Positions 7,716 through 14,830 of a stretch of 28,980 nucleotides of DNA are shown piece after piece. Each line of letters begins with the position of its first letter. Positions within the stretch are counted from its first letter, which is position 1. The position numbers were made by a program, and so were the translations under genes. Origin of the DNA: a virus; IMG/VR virus record IMGVR_UViG_3300029268_000104, positions 1 through 28,980 of that record; one strand, 5' to 3'. Below the pieces are notes generated by a model. That model saw only the letters and a list, made by a program, of their open reading frames with translations. It had not been told where the DNA came from and did no database searches.

Positions 7716-8158
7716 TGTAAATTCATTTTCTCTGTAACGAACAGATCCTGGTACCGGGTGAGCTTCTGAATAAATGGCAGATCAAGGTCGCGATTGGATT
7801 CGGCCAGCGAGCGGATCCACTTACCGAACTCGATAAATGCCTCGATGATCATCACCGGTGAACTTTTTTTGTCGAGCCGTTCGATGAGCGAAGCTAACTT
7901 GGAGAGTTTGTCGGCATTGAGGTCGGCGCTGTTACCCTCGAGCATCTGTGAAATTTGCATCAGGGTTTTATTGATCAGTTCGCCCCGGGTGATGGTGGAT
8001 GCTGCCCGCTTCTGCTTCCATCCGCCTTTTTCTGCCCACTTGGTCATAGTGGTAGGACTCACGCCAATTCGTATAGCAATGTCTTTCTGCTGTTCGCCGG
8101 CCATGTAGAGTAGGTAAGCAAGCTCTTTTTTTGCGTCGTTGCCTTTTGATGTTGCCAT
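7712..8158 (-). CDS. Small terminase-like DNA-binding protein (Mu gp27 / DUF1804 type)
   Basis: I start at ATG 8156-8158 (148 aa, MATSKGNDAKKELA...); a longer frame to 8239 runs through the promoter and is not likely. Residues about 10-45 form a helix-turn-helix: LAYLLYMAGEQQKDIAIRIG then VSPTTMTKWAEKGGW, typical of phage small terminases that recognise packaging sites. The rest is helical and acidic/basic mixed, suited to oligomerisation. Its stop overlaps the large terminase start by 4 bp, the usual terS-terL layout. It is the first gene of the leftward head operon, transcribed from the promoter at 8179-8209. Confidence 0.78.
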   Translation of the reverse strand: MATSKGNDAKKELAYLLYMAGEQQKDIAIRIGVSPTTMTKWAEKGGWKQKRAASTITRGELINKTLMQISQMLEGNSADLNADKLSKLASLIERLDKKSSPVMIIEAFIEFGKWIRSLAESNRDLDLPFIQKLTRYQDLFVTEKMNLQ

Positions 8159-8178
8159 GGATGCCTTTAGTTTTTCGG

Positions 8179-8209
8179 CAAAGATGAACCAAAAAGAGGG
8201 CGGATACAA
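8179..8209 (-). promoter_or_regulatory. Leftward late promoter of the head-packaging operon
   Basis: On the minus strand: TTGT (-33, 8206-8209), a 19-bp spacer and CATCTTTG (-7, 8179-8186), close to TTTG-N19-TAnnTTTG. The -7 box is embedded in the 20-mer GGTTCATCTTTGCCGAAAAA (8171-8190), which occurs again, on the other strand, at 8300-8319. The small terminase ATG lies about 16 nt past the expected start of transcription. Confidence 0.65.
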
Positions 8210-8280
8210 TAATGCAGATTTAATAGATATGAAAATCATGATTCAAAGTGTAATTATCACGTTATCATAAATCTACCCAC

Positions 8281-8319
8281 TTGCAAACTGGAATTTTACG
8301 GTTCATCTTTGCCGAAAAA
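8281..8319 (+). promoter_or_regulatory. Rightward late promoter of the capsid-tail operon
   Basis: TTGC (-33, 8281-8284), a 19-bp spacer and CATCTTTG (-7, 8304-8311), inside the same 20-mer that forms the leftward promoter (here 8300-8319). The sequences between the two boxes differ, but the core and spacing agree exactly, so both arms of the late region are probably switched on together. The 110 bp between the two copies are AT-rich, with TTATCA repeated near 8250-8262, and could hold an activator site. Confidence 0.65.
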
Positions 8320-8326
8320 TTATCCA

Positions 8327-9277
8327 GTGGCAAAATTCCGCGTAACCGATAGCTCTGTCAATTCTTACGGCTTTCGCATTTTAACAGAAGGCATCGATTG
8401 TTCCCTGTTCGATCAGAATCCGATAATGCTGTTCATGCATTCGCGGCCATGGAGCAAGGATGATCCACTGCCTCCGGGTAAATGGATCAACCGTACGGTA
8501 GAGGGCGATGCTATGTTCATGGAACCCGAGTTCGACGCCACGGATGATTATGCAATGAAGATCAAGAGTAAGGTAGACCAGGGCATGTTAAACATGGCAT
8601 CGATCGGTATCGACATCATCGAAACCTCAATGGATCCCAAATACCTTCTCCCAGGGCAGACCCGCGAAACCGTTACCAAGAGCCTCCTCAAGGAGTGCAG
8701 TATAGTTGATGTGGGAAGCAACTTCAACGCACTTAAATTATATCGCAATGGCAAGGAGGTTAAACTTGCCGACGGCGAAGACAACGAAATTTTACCATTA
8801 ATCAAACAACCGAAAAACATGAAATCAATCGCAATCAAGTTGGGTCTTGCGGACAATGCAACCGAGGACCAGATCCTGGCCAAGATCGGCGAAGTCCTCG
8901 CCGCCGCGGAACAGTCAAAGACGACAAACCTCGAACTCTCAGCCACCCTCAAAAAGATCAACGACGATAAGGCGACAGCTCTCGTTGATGAGGCGATCGC
9001 CAGCAAGAAGATCACTGCCGACAAAAAAGAGACATTCCTCAAGATGGCAGCAGGGGACTTCGAAACCTGCAAAGCCGTACTGGCTGCAATTCATCCACAA
9101 ATAAAACCTTCCGACATTGTCGCTCCCGGAACGAAATCTCCTGAGGGTGACAAAGACGATTGGAAGACCCTCTGTGATAAAGGACATGCTGCCGTTGAGA
9201 AATGCAAGAACGACGAACCGGAGCATTACCGCAAACTGTACCGCGACCATTACGGGTTTGAGGCCCCTCGCGACTAA
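8327..9277 (+). CDS. Prohead protease / scaffold (Mu gpI-like)
   Basis: I start at GTG 8327 (316 aa). An upstream in-frame TTG at 8309 falls inside the -7 promoter box, so it would not be on the transcript. Residues about 1-150 look like an HK97-type serine protease: MLFMHSRPWSK (His about 38), PPGKW, and GMLNMASIGIDI (Ser about 92), followed by LLKECSIVDVGSN. From about residue 165 comes a long charged helical region typical of a fused scaffold, as in Mu gpI/Z. The protease cleaves scaffold and capsid N-termini during maturation. It is the first gene of the rightward operon and lies next to the capsid gene. Confidence 0.8.
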   Translation: MAKFRVTDSSVNSYGFRILTEGIDCSLFDQNPIMLFMHSRPWSKDDPLPPGKWINRTVEGDAMFMEPEFDATDDYAMKIKSKVDQGMLNMASIGIDIIETSMDPKYLLPGQTRETVTKSLLKECSIVDVGSNFNALKLYRNGKEVKLADGEDNEILPLIKQPKNMKSIAIKLGLADNATEDQILAKIGEVLAAAEQSKTTNLELSATLKKINDDKATALVDEAIASKKITADKKETFLKMAAGDFETCKAVLAAIHPQIKPSDIVAPGTKSPEGDKDDWKTLCDKGHAAVEKCKNDEPEHYRKLYRDHYGFEAPRD

Positions 9278-9343
9278 GGGCAGCCAGAGCACATAATCTC
9301 CCAAACGACAACTAACCAGAAACCAAAATCAATATTCGTAACA

Positions 9344-10399
9344 ATGAAAACGACAACCATTATTTCAATTCTTTTATCGCTACTGATCAGCGTATTTACC
9401 GGATCGGTAATTGCCGTGGCCACGGGTTTTTCCATGGAGGCCTGTATGGGCGTATGCACTGTACTCAGTTTTCTTCCGCTCGCGCCCCAGGGTTCGCTGG
9501 CAATGGGTGTGCTCAAGGAGATATGGACAGGTGAACTCATTAAGGCATTCCGTCATGAGAAGACCTTTCTTTCAGAAATACCCTCGCGTAACGACCTGGT
9601 AAATAACAACGCTGTTCACATGGTCGATGTGGGCGCTGATCCCGAGGTGCTTATCAACAATACAACTTACCCCATACCTATTGTTTCGCGTGAAGACGAA
9701 GATGTCGCTGTCGGACTTGATAAGTTTGACACTGAGAACACCCGGGTAACGCGCGACGAACTCTATGCCCTGTCGTATGACAAGATGGGCAGCGTGATAG
9801 AAGGCCATCGCCTGGTACTCGAGGACAAGACTGCAGATAAGTCGGCACACAGCCTTGCCCCGAACATAGAAACCAGCGAGACACCGCTGATCATGACCAC
9901 CGGCTCATCCGATGCCGGAACCTATGCCCGCAAACGCCTTCAGCCTGCCGAGCTCATCACGGCCAAGCGTTACTGCGATGATCTGAAGATCCCCCTGCAG
10001 GGACGTATCCTGGTTCTTTGCAACCGCCATTTCGAAGACCTGCTCCGCACCGATGAGGTGTTTGTGAAACAGTATAAGGACATCGCCTCCGGTACGGTGT
10101 TGAACCTTTATGGCTTCAAGATCTACCAATACCTGAACAACCCTATTTATAAGGTTGTGAATGAGGTGCTCACCAAGAAAACCTTTGGCGCTGCCTCCAC
10201 CCCGTCGACCGACCAGGATGCCAGCTTCTTCTTTTACAACCAGCGTGCATTCCAGTGCCGTGGTGATGCCGAGATGTTCTACCAGGACGCCTCCACCAAC
10301 CCCGAGTACCGCCAGAGCGTGGTAGGCTTCAGGATGTATCACATCTGCCTGCCAAAGAAGGTAACCGGGTTCGGGGCAATAGTATCAACGATTGTTTAG
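9344..10399 (+). CDS. Major capsid protein with an unusual hydrophobic N-terminus
   Basis: A 351-aa protein directly after the protease/scaffold gene, the usual place of the major head subunit (Mu gpT position). From residue about 50 (LAPQGSLAMGVLKEIWTGELIKAF) it reads like Bacteroidetes-phage major capsid proteins, with VLCNRHFEDLLR in the middle and a C-terminal FRMYHICLPKKVTGFGAIV strand end. Residues 1-50 are odd: two hydrophobic stretches (about 4-28 and 32-48) that look like membrane helices. These may be a removable leader cut by the neighbouring protease, or a fused small membrane protein. The ATG at 9344 follows an A-rich stretch and is the first good start. Confidence 0.78.
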   Translation: MKTTTIISILLSLLISVFTGSVIAVATGFSMEACMGVCTVLSFLPLAPQGSLAMGVLKEIWTGELIKAFRHEKTFLSEIPSRNDLVNNNAVHMVDVGADPEVLINNTTYPIPIVSREDEDVAVGLDKFDTENTRVTRDELYALSYDKMGSVIEGHRLVLEDKTADKSAHSLAPNIETSETPLIMTTGSSDAGTYARKRLQPAELITAKRYCDDLKIPLQGRILVLCNRHFEDLLRTDEVFVKQYKDIASGTVLNLYGFKIYQYLNNPIYKVVNEVLTKKTFGAASTPSTDQDASFFFYNQRAFQCRGDAEMFYQDASTNPEYRQSVVGFRMYHICLPKKVTGFGAIVSTIV

Positions 10400-10408
10400 T
10401 AATTCTAA

Positions 10409-10444
10409 CCCCCTGTATAAAACCATCCCCCTGTATAAAACCAT
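10409..10444 (+). repeat. Perfect 18-bp tandem repeat spanning the start of the secreted-protein gene
   Basis: CCCCCTGTATAAAACCAT occurs twice end to end (10409-10426, 10427-10444). The second copy supplies the AT of the ATG at 10443. A near-identical stretch, CCCTGTATAAACCATGAA, lies at the endolysin start (11243-11260). Confidence 0.85.
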
Positions 10445-10838
10445 GAAAAAGTTTCTCATCCTTGCAGTCGGACTGATTCTCTTTGCAGCGATCGGTACGG
10501 CAAACGCCCAGACAAAGGCGTACAAATTGGGGTTTAAGGCTACTACGGCATTAACCTCATCTACCACCATCAGTGTGACACCTGAGGCAGGAATGTCGTT
10601 CACACTGTACACCCTCGCGGCCGATACCAATGTTACCTTTAACGTGGTAACAACGTATGCAGTGCCGGCTGATCAACTTATCTTTCAAATCAAGGGCAAC
10701 ACCAGGGAAAGAATTATTGCCTGGGGGACCAACCTTGACGGACTGAGCGATACCATTGCTACAGGCAAAACATGGACCTACTCCTTTATATGGAATGGGA
10801 CGGCATATAAAAAGCTTGGTAAATCCGTCACTGATTAA
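10443..10838 (+). CDS. Small exported protein of unknown function
   Basis: I start at ATG 10443 (131 aa), not at 10392: the 10443 start gives a textbook signal peptide (MKKF, a hydrophobic core of about 15 residues, then TANAQ with cleavage after ANA at about residue 22). The mature part of about 109 residues is beta-rich with many Thr, Val and Ala residues and no cysteines, and resembles a small immunoglobulin-like or jelly-roll surface domain. I know no family. Its place between capsid gene and tRNA is where head-decoration proteins often sit, but a signal peptide does not fit a virion protein, so a periplasmic or surface role during infection is the alternative. Confidence 0.65.
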   Translation: MKKFLILAVGLILFAAIGTANAQTKAYKLGFKATTALTSSTTISVTPEAGMSFTLYTLAADTNVTFNVVTTYAVPADQLIFQIKGNTRERIIAWGTNLDGLSDTIATGKTWTYSFIWNGTAYKKLGKSVTD

Positions 10839-10873
10839 CTGGTCGGCAGCGACCGGAAAAATACTGAAGGTCT

Positions 10874-10946
10874 CGCGCGGTAGAGCAGATGGTAGCTCGC
10901 CAGGTTCATACCCTGGAGGCCGTTGGTTCAAATCCAGCCCGCGCTA
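10874..10946 (+). tRNA. tRNA-Met (anticodon CAT)
   Basis: A full cloverleaf can be drawn: acceptor stem 10874-10880 with 10939-10945 (six pairs, position 1-72 unpaired C/T), D arm 883-886/895-898 (GAGC/GCTC), anticodon stem 10900-10904/10912-10916 with loop TTCATAC and anticodon CAT at 10907-10909, 5-nt variable loop, and T arm GTTGG/CCAGC around TTCAAAT. The 3' end reads A-CAA, so CCA is not encoded. The unpaired 1-72 position is typical of initiator tRNA, but the anticodon stem lacks the three G-C pairs of initiators; a lysidine-modified Ile(CAU) tRNA is a further option. Confidence 0.88.
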
Positions 10947-10985
10947 CAAAAATTAGTCAAATTCAATTTTTGAATACCTGAAAAG

Positions 10986-11252
10986 ATGAATGAGTTTGAA
11001 ATATGGCTTTATCGTGGAGTGATCTTATCCCTTCTGGCCATTGTGTGGTACTTCGCAAAAGGGATTCTTGTACAACTCAAGGAAATGAACGCAACGTTGA
11101 AAACGCTCAACGACAAAAGCCTGATCCTTGACGGCAACCTCGAACTTGTACGTGAAAAAGTAAACAATCACGAAGGAAGGCTGAACAATCACGGCGAACG
11201 AATAAAAGCGGTTGAACACAAACAAGATATTTGTAACGCTTGCCCTGTATAA
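10986..11252 (+). CDS. Small membrane-anchored coiled-coil protein of the lysis region
   Basis: An 88-aa protein with one N-terminal transmembrane helix (about residues 8-26) followed by a charged helical segment with repeated leucines and NNHEGRLNNHGERI, likely a coiled coil. Two cysteines lie near the C-terminus. It sits 3 bp before the endolysin, with the holin after that, so it may be an accessory lysis factor (spanin-like or holin-like). No lipobox is visible. The family is not recognised. Confidence 0.6.
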   Translation: MNEFEIWLYRGVILSLLAIVWYFAKGILVQLKEMNATLKTLNDKSLILDGNLELVREKVNNHEGRLNNHGERIKAVEHKQDICNACPV

Positions 11253-11255
11253 ACC

Positions 11256-11798
11256 ATGAACGAACGATTTAACCGTCTTATTCAGGTGGTCCTCAATAGT
11301 GAAGGGGGATTTGTCAACGACCCAGTGGATCCGGGTGGAGCGACCAAAATGGGCGTATCTCTTCGTTTTCTGAAATCGCTTGGTGACATTCGATATGACC
11401 TGGATCACGATGGGGATATTGATATCGACGACATACGCCTTATCACCCGCGAGCAGGCAGAACAGGTTTACTACGACTGTTTTTACGCTCCCCTTCGACT
11501 TGATGAACTTTCAGATGACAAACTGGCCCTACAGGTACTGGACCATGCGGTGAATGCCGGGTCGCGATCGGCTGTGAAGCTGCTTCAGCATGTTGCCGGA
11601 TGCAAAGAGGATGGCCTGATTGGTCCCAAGACCATTGCTGCCGCCAACACATTCAAAGACAACATCGCCCTTCGCTACAAGCAGGCAAGACTTCTGTTTT
11701 ATGAGGATCTGGTCGAAGCGAAACCACAATTTGCAAAATACATCCACGGTTGGAATAACCGGGTTGAATACACATACGAAAAGTCATGCCAGTTATAG
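11256..11798 (+). CDS. Endolysin, glycoside hydrolase 108 N-acetylmuramidase
   Basis: A 180-aa lysozyme. The GH108 signature is clear at the N-terminus: SEGGFVNDPVDPGGATKMGVS (residues 15-35), with Glu16 as the catalytic acid. Residues 48-59 form an EF-hand-like loop (D.D.DGDIDIDD), a known insertion in this family that may bind calcium. The C-terminal half (LALQVLDHAVNAGSRSAVKLLQ, then DGLIGPKT) matches the peptidoglycan-binding part of family members. No signal peptide, so it needs the holin encoded next (13-bp overlap). It cleaves the glycan strands of the host wall at lysis. Confidence 0.9.
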   Translation: MNERFNRLIQVVLNSEGGFVNDPVDPGGATKMGVSLRFLKSLGDIRYDLDHDGDIDIDDIRLITREQAEQVYYDCFYAPLRLDELSDDKLALQVLDHAVNAGSRSAVKLLQHVAGCKEDGLIGPKTIAAANTFKDNIALRYKQARLLFYEDLVEAKPQFAKYIHGWNNRVEYTYEKSCQL

Positions 11799-12256
11799 AT
11801 AAAATAATCAGTCTCTTTTCAGGTGGTCTGATTAGCCAGGTTGGCGGGATCATCGATAAGTTCGTAACCACCGATGCCGAACGTGAGCAGGCCAAGAAGG
11901 CCCTTACTGACGTAATGCTTAATGCCGAGCAGCAGATGCAGGACGAGCTTACTGAACGACTTCGCATTGACATGAACAGCGACTCCTGGCTGTCGAAAAA
12001 TATCCGTCCCCTGGTACTGATCTTTATCCTGGTCATGTATTCGTTTTTCTCTATTGTGGATGGCAACATGGGCCGCGAGATCGTTAACGGCGTTACGGTG
12101 CCTGTTTTTAAGATCAACGAGAAATATGTAGAGTTACTGGGTCAGTGGGGCATGATGATCATGAGTTTCTACTTTGCTTCACGTGGGGTAGAGAAGATCA
12201 TCGAAAGTATGGGCCGTTACCAGATGACCAAAAAGAAGTTAGAAGACAAGAAATAA
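11786..12256 (+). CDS. Holin of the 3TM type
   Basis: A 156-aa protein with an N-terminal amphipathic or weakly hydrophobic helix (about 4-24), a long charged helix (30-62), then DSWLSKNIRPLVL leading into a membrane helix (73-92), a short turn and another helix (117-133), ending in a basic tail. This is the pattern of the Holin_3TMs family found with GH108 endolysins. It makes the pores through which the endolysin passes. Its start overlaps the endolysin stop region by 13 bp, supporting coupled expression. Confidence 0.78.
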   Translation: MPVIDKIISLFSGGLISQVGGIIDKFVTTDAEREQAKKALTDVMLNAEQQMQDELTERLRIDMNSDSWLSKNIRPLVLIFILVMYSFFSIVDGNMGREIVNGVTVPVFKINEKYVELLGQWGMMIMSFYFASRGVEKIIESMGRYQMTKKKLEDKK

Positions 12257-12275
12257 ACCCAAATATTTTAGCATT

Positions 12276-12605
12276 ATGTCAACCCTGAAAAAAGAATTGA
12301 TTGAAGGCGCAAAAGAGGTATTCGCAGCCTATCCCAAGGTATCTGTGATCCTTGCAACCTCCGACGGAACATACTTTCTTGTCTCGGCAAAAAGCCTGGC
12401 AAGGGACCATGCCCGTAAACAATCGCTGGGGGAGCCTATCGAGATCACCCGGGAAGCCAATGAGTTACCTGTTGACCTTGATCATGCCCCCGAATTGGCT
12501 CCTGAAGTTGAAGTGACTCCGGAGACAACTCCTGAAGTAGCCAATCACGAGAAACCGGTAGCCGGCAAGAAAGCCACTCCGGTAAAGAAGGCAACCCAAA
12601 AGTAA
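12276..12605 (+). CDS. Hypothetical phage protein with a Pro/Glu/Thr/Lys-rich tail
   Basis: A 109-aa protein. The first 50 residues look folded (helix, then SVILATSDGTYFLVS and SAKSLARDHARKQ), a pattern seen in small proteins before sheath genes in Bacteroidetes phages. The rest is low-complexity with repeated PE.TPE and a Lys-rich end, probably disordered. The gene sits between holin and tail sheath. No function assigned. Confidence 0.65.
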   Translation: MSTLKKELIEGAKEVFAAYPKVSVILATSDGTYFLVSAKSLARDHARKQSLGEPIEITREANELPVDLDHAPELAPEVEVTPETTPEVANHEKPVAGKKATPVKKATQK

Positions 12606-12626
12606 TCATTTTAAAACGCAATATCG

Positions 12627-13817
12627 ATGAACGATTTAATCATTATTAAAGCCAGTAATGGCCTTGGTCGCCGCACTCCGAGTGAAGACATGATTTGCGG
12701 ATTGCTGGTCAATGGCATCGCAGTTACCGCCGGAGCCCAGCTGGGAACGGGTTATCGCCTTAAGAGTGTTCCCGACGCAGTTGCCCTGGGATTAGATGCA
12801 GAGTACGACTCGGCCAATCACCTGCTGGTGTACGAACATATCTCCGAGTTTTTCAGGATCAACCCATCGGGCGATCTGTACATCATGCTGGTTGCCCAGA
12901 CTGAGACCTTCGCCGAAATGTGCGATAAGAGCGAGGCAGGGAATGCCAAAAAACTGCTCATATCTGCCGAGGGTGCGATCAAACGCCTGGGTGTGGCTTA
13001 CAACCCCACTGTGGCCGTAACCGACTTCACGGCCACTGCAGCTGCGATTCTCAAGGCCCAGGAACTGGCCGAGGATGAATATGTGCAGCATCGTCCCGTT
13101 TCGATCCTGCTGGAGGGAAAAGGTTATAGTGCCACGGCAAACCCATTGTTCGACTTCAGGGCCCAGAACTCAGAACTCGTTCAGGTCATCTGCGGACAGG
13201 CTTTGTCGGTGGTTAATGCCCACGCCGACTTTGCGTCCTATGCGGCCCTTGGCACTGCCCTGGGAGCACGATCCCTGGCAAAGGTGAACGAGAAGTTTTC
13301 CTGGGTGGAGAAGTTTAACGTGTACGGCGGAAGCCTCACGGTATCTGCCATTGGCGGAGTTGCGCTGAAGACCCTCTCTGAAGGTGTACTTACATCGATC
13401 GACGAGAAGGGAGCCATCTTTTTCCGTGTCCACACTGGTAAGGCTGGCCTGTATTTCAACAACACCCATGCCTGCACTGAGCTCACCAGCGATTATGCTT
13501 ACAGCGAAAACTCCGAAGTAATCAACAAAGCTGTTCGTCTGATCCGCGAGGCTTTGCTTCCCAAACTCGACAGTCCTGTGCTGATCGACACCGAAACCGG
13601 AAAAATTCCGGCCCAGGTTGTTAAGTCATGGGAGAGTGCAGGAAGGCGTGCCGTTGAAGAGATGCTTCGCGGCGAAGAGGTGAGCGGCATCGATGTGTAT
13701 ATGGATCCTGATCAGGACATTCTTGCAACCAACGAACTGGCGATCTCGTTCTGGGTTATTCCGACCGGATCGGCCTCAAAGATCAACGTTACAATAGGCT
13801 TTACCAATCCTTTTTAA
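12627..13817 (+). CDS. Contractile tail sheath protein (DUF2586 / gpL type)
   Basis: A 396-aa protein immediately before the tail tube gene, the conserved sheath-tube order of contractile tails. It starts with MNDLIIIKASNGLGRR and continues with a DUF2586-like core. The C-terminal third has the usual sheath layout: a long helix near VINKAVRLIREALLPKL, a VVKSWESAGRRAVEEML helix, and the terminal strand ending ASKINVTIGFTNPF that exchanges between subunits in the sheath. It contracts to drive the tube through the host envelope. Confidence 0.82.
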   Translation: MNDLIIIKASNGLGRRTPSEDMICGLLVNGIAVTAGAQLGTGYRLKSVPDAVALGLDAEYDSANHLLVYEHISEFFRINPSGDLYIMLVAQTETFAEMCDKSEAGNAKKLLISAEGAIKRLGVAYNPTVAVTDFTATAAAILKAQELAEDEYVQHRPVSILLEGKGYSATANPLFDFRAQNSELVQVICGQALSVVNAHADFASYAALGTALGARSLAKVNEKFSWVEKFNVYGGSLTVSAIGGVALKTLSEGVLTSIDEKGAIFFRVHTGKAGLYFNNTHACTELTSDYAYSENSEVINKAVRLIREALLPKLDSPVLIDTETGKIPAQVVKSWESAGRRAVEEMLRGEEVSGIDVYMDPDQDILATNELAISFWVIPTGSASKINVTIGFTNPF

Positions 13818-13838
13818 TCCATTTAAACAACCTTTATC

Positions 13839-14261
13839 ATGATCCCAAATATTAACGGAACAAGGCATGCATGGGCAAGCATCAGGACCAATATTCTCGG
13901 GCGGACCCCAACCGGTATTTCGGCCGTCAGTTACGAGGACAGCCAAAACAAGGCCAATAACTATGGCGCCGGCGAGTTCCCGGTAAGCCGGGGAATGGGT
14001 AAATACGAAGCCAAGGCTTCCATCACCCTCCACGCCTACGAAACGGATGCGATCCTGGCCACCATGGGTCCTGGCAAACGGCTGACCGATATTGCCCCGT
14101 TCGACATCGTGGTTACCTATCTTCCCACCGGCAACGACGGCCTGGTTAACCATGTGATCCGCAACTGCGAATTCACTGGCAATAAACGCGACGTAAAGAC
14201 TGGCGACACGGTCATCGAAAGCCAGCATGAACTCATTGTTTCACATATTGAATGGGTATAA
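13839..14261 (+). CDS. Tail tube protein
   Basis: A 140-aa protein following the sheath gene. The content fits a tail tube subunit of the Mu gpM / XkdM type: an N-terminal segment INGTRHAWASIRTNI, a central KYEAKASITLHAYETD strand, then FDIVVTYLP and a C-terminal VIRNCEFTGNKRDVKTGDTVIESQHELIVSHIEW strand pair. The N.EFTG..RDVKTGD pattern is characteristic of these tubes. It forms the inner channel for DNA. Confidence 0.78.
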   Translation: MIPNINGTRHAWASIRTNILGRTPTGISAVSYEDSQNKANNYGAGEFPVSRGMGKYEAKASITLHAYETDAILATMGPGKRLTDIAPFDIVVTYLPTGNDGLVNHVIRNCEFTGNKRDVKTGDTVIESQHELIVSHIEWV

Positions 14262-14264
14262 CCA

Positions 14265-14591
14265 ATGACAGAAATCAAAAGCAATATCGCCACCGACGCC
14301 CAGGTAAAGCAGTGGAAACAACGCTGGGGTGAAGTTCATCAGTTCGATGTAACCATCGACGATGATGGAAATACAGTTACAGGTTATTTCCGTAAACCTA
14401 ACCTGGAGGTGATCGGGGCTTCGATCTCTAAAGGAGAGAACGATCCAATAGGCAGCGGCAACGTGTTGTTTGAAAATTGCTGGCTCGGAGGCGACGATCG
14501 CATAAAGAGCGACGACGAGGCTCGTCTTTCGTGCGCCCTTCGCCTAAACCGTCTTTTCAAGCTCAGGGCCGTTGAGGTAAAAAAGCTATAG
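14265..14591 (+). CDS. Tail assembly chaperone G (zero-frame product)
   Basis: A 108-aa protein between tube and tape measure, where tail chaperones are found. It has an N-terminal helical part followed by a domain with VTGYFRKPNLEVIGASIS and a C-terminal helix. The zero-frame stop TAG is at 14589-14591, two codons after the slippery A AAA AAG (14579-14585). By analogy with lambda G/GT, this product is the main form and the frameshifted form the minor one. Both coat the tape measure before tail polymerisation. Confidence 0.78.
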   Translation: MTEIKSNIATDAQVKQWKQRWGEVHQFDVTIDDDGNTVTGYFRKPNLEVIGASISKGENDPIGSGNVLFENCWLGGDDRIKSDDEARLSCALRLNRLFKLRAVEVKKL

Positions 14592-14622
14592 GCTCCGGTC
14601 TGATAGACCCCTCACCCGGAGC
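14579..14622 (+). promoter_or_regulatory. Programmed -1 ribosomal frameshift signal
   Basis: A perfect heptamer A AAA AAG (14579-14585) lies in the zero frame as GTA AAA AAG. Six nucleotides on, GCTCCGG (14592-14598) pairs perfectly with CCGGAGC (14616-14622), a 7-bp G-C-rich stem with a 17-nt loop. Slippery site, spacer and stem-loop are all of the classical kind. The -1 frame stays open for 73 codons. Confidence 0.9.
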
Positions 14623-14806
14623 TGATCTGCTGAGAAAATACGGGGCCCTGATCCGCCGGGAGTTCGGCGTAGACCCCTGGACGCTTACCGATAATGAATT
14701 TTCTAAGCTGAGTCAGGAGGCTCTCTGGCTCAACCGGCAAGACAAAGAGCAGATGGAAGAGGCGATAGCCAGTGTATGCATGAAGATGTTTTCACGACGA
14801 ATTTAA
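14585..14806 (+). CDS. T extension of the tail chaperone, reached by -1 frameshift
   Basis: From the slip point the -1 frame (starting GCT at 14585) stays open for 73 codons to TAA at 14804-14806 and makes a G-T fusion of about 180 aa (107 + 73). It has no start of its own near the beginning. Its sequence, with LLRKYGALIRREFGVDPWTL then FSKLSQEALWL, is helical and matches the small T-type domains that link the chaperone to the tape measure. It fills the otherwise gene-free 240 bp before the tape measure. Confidence 0.85.
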   Translation, partial: AIGSGLIDPSPGADLLRKYGALIRREFGVDPWTLTDNEFSKLSQEALWLNRQDKEQMEEAIASVCMKMFSRRI

Positions 14807-14830
14807 AGATTAAAACCCCGAGCGGAAATT

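Noticed and set aside
8159-8239. Longer form of the small terminase
   Set aside because: The added codons run through the leftward promoter at 8179-8209.
10874-10946. tRNA as an integration site for a second element
   Set aside because: No integrase, no repeated 3' end nearby, and structural genes of the same phage lie on both sides.
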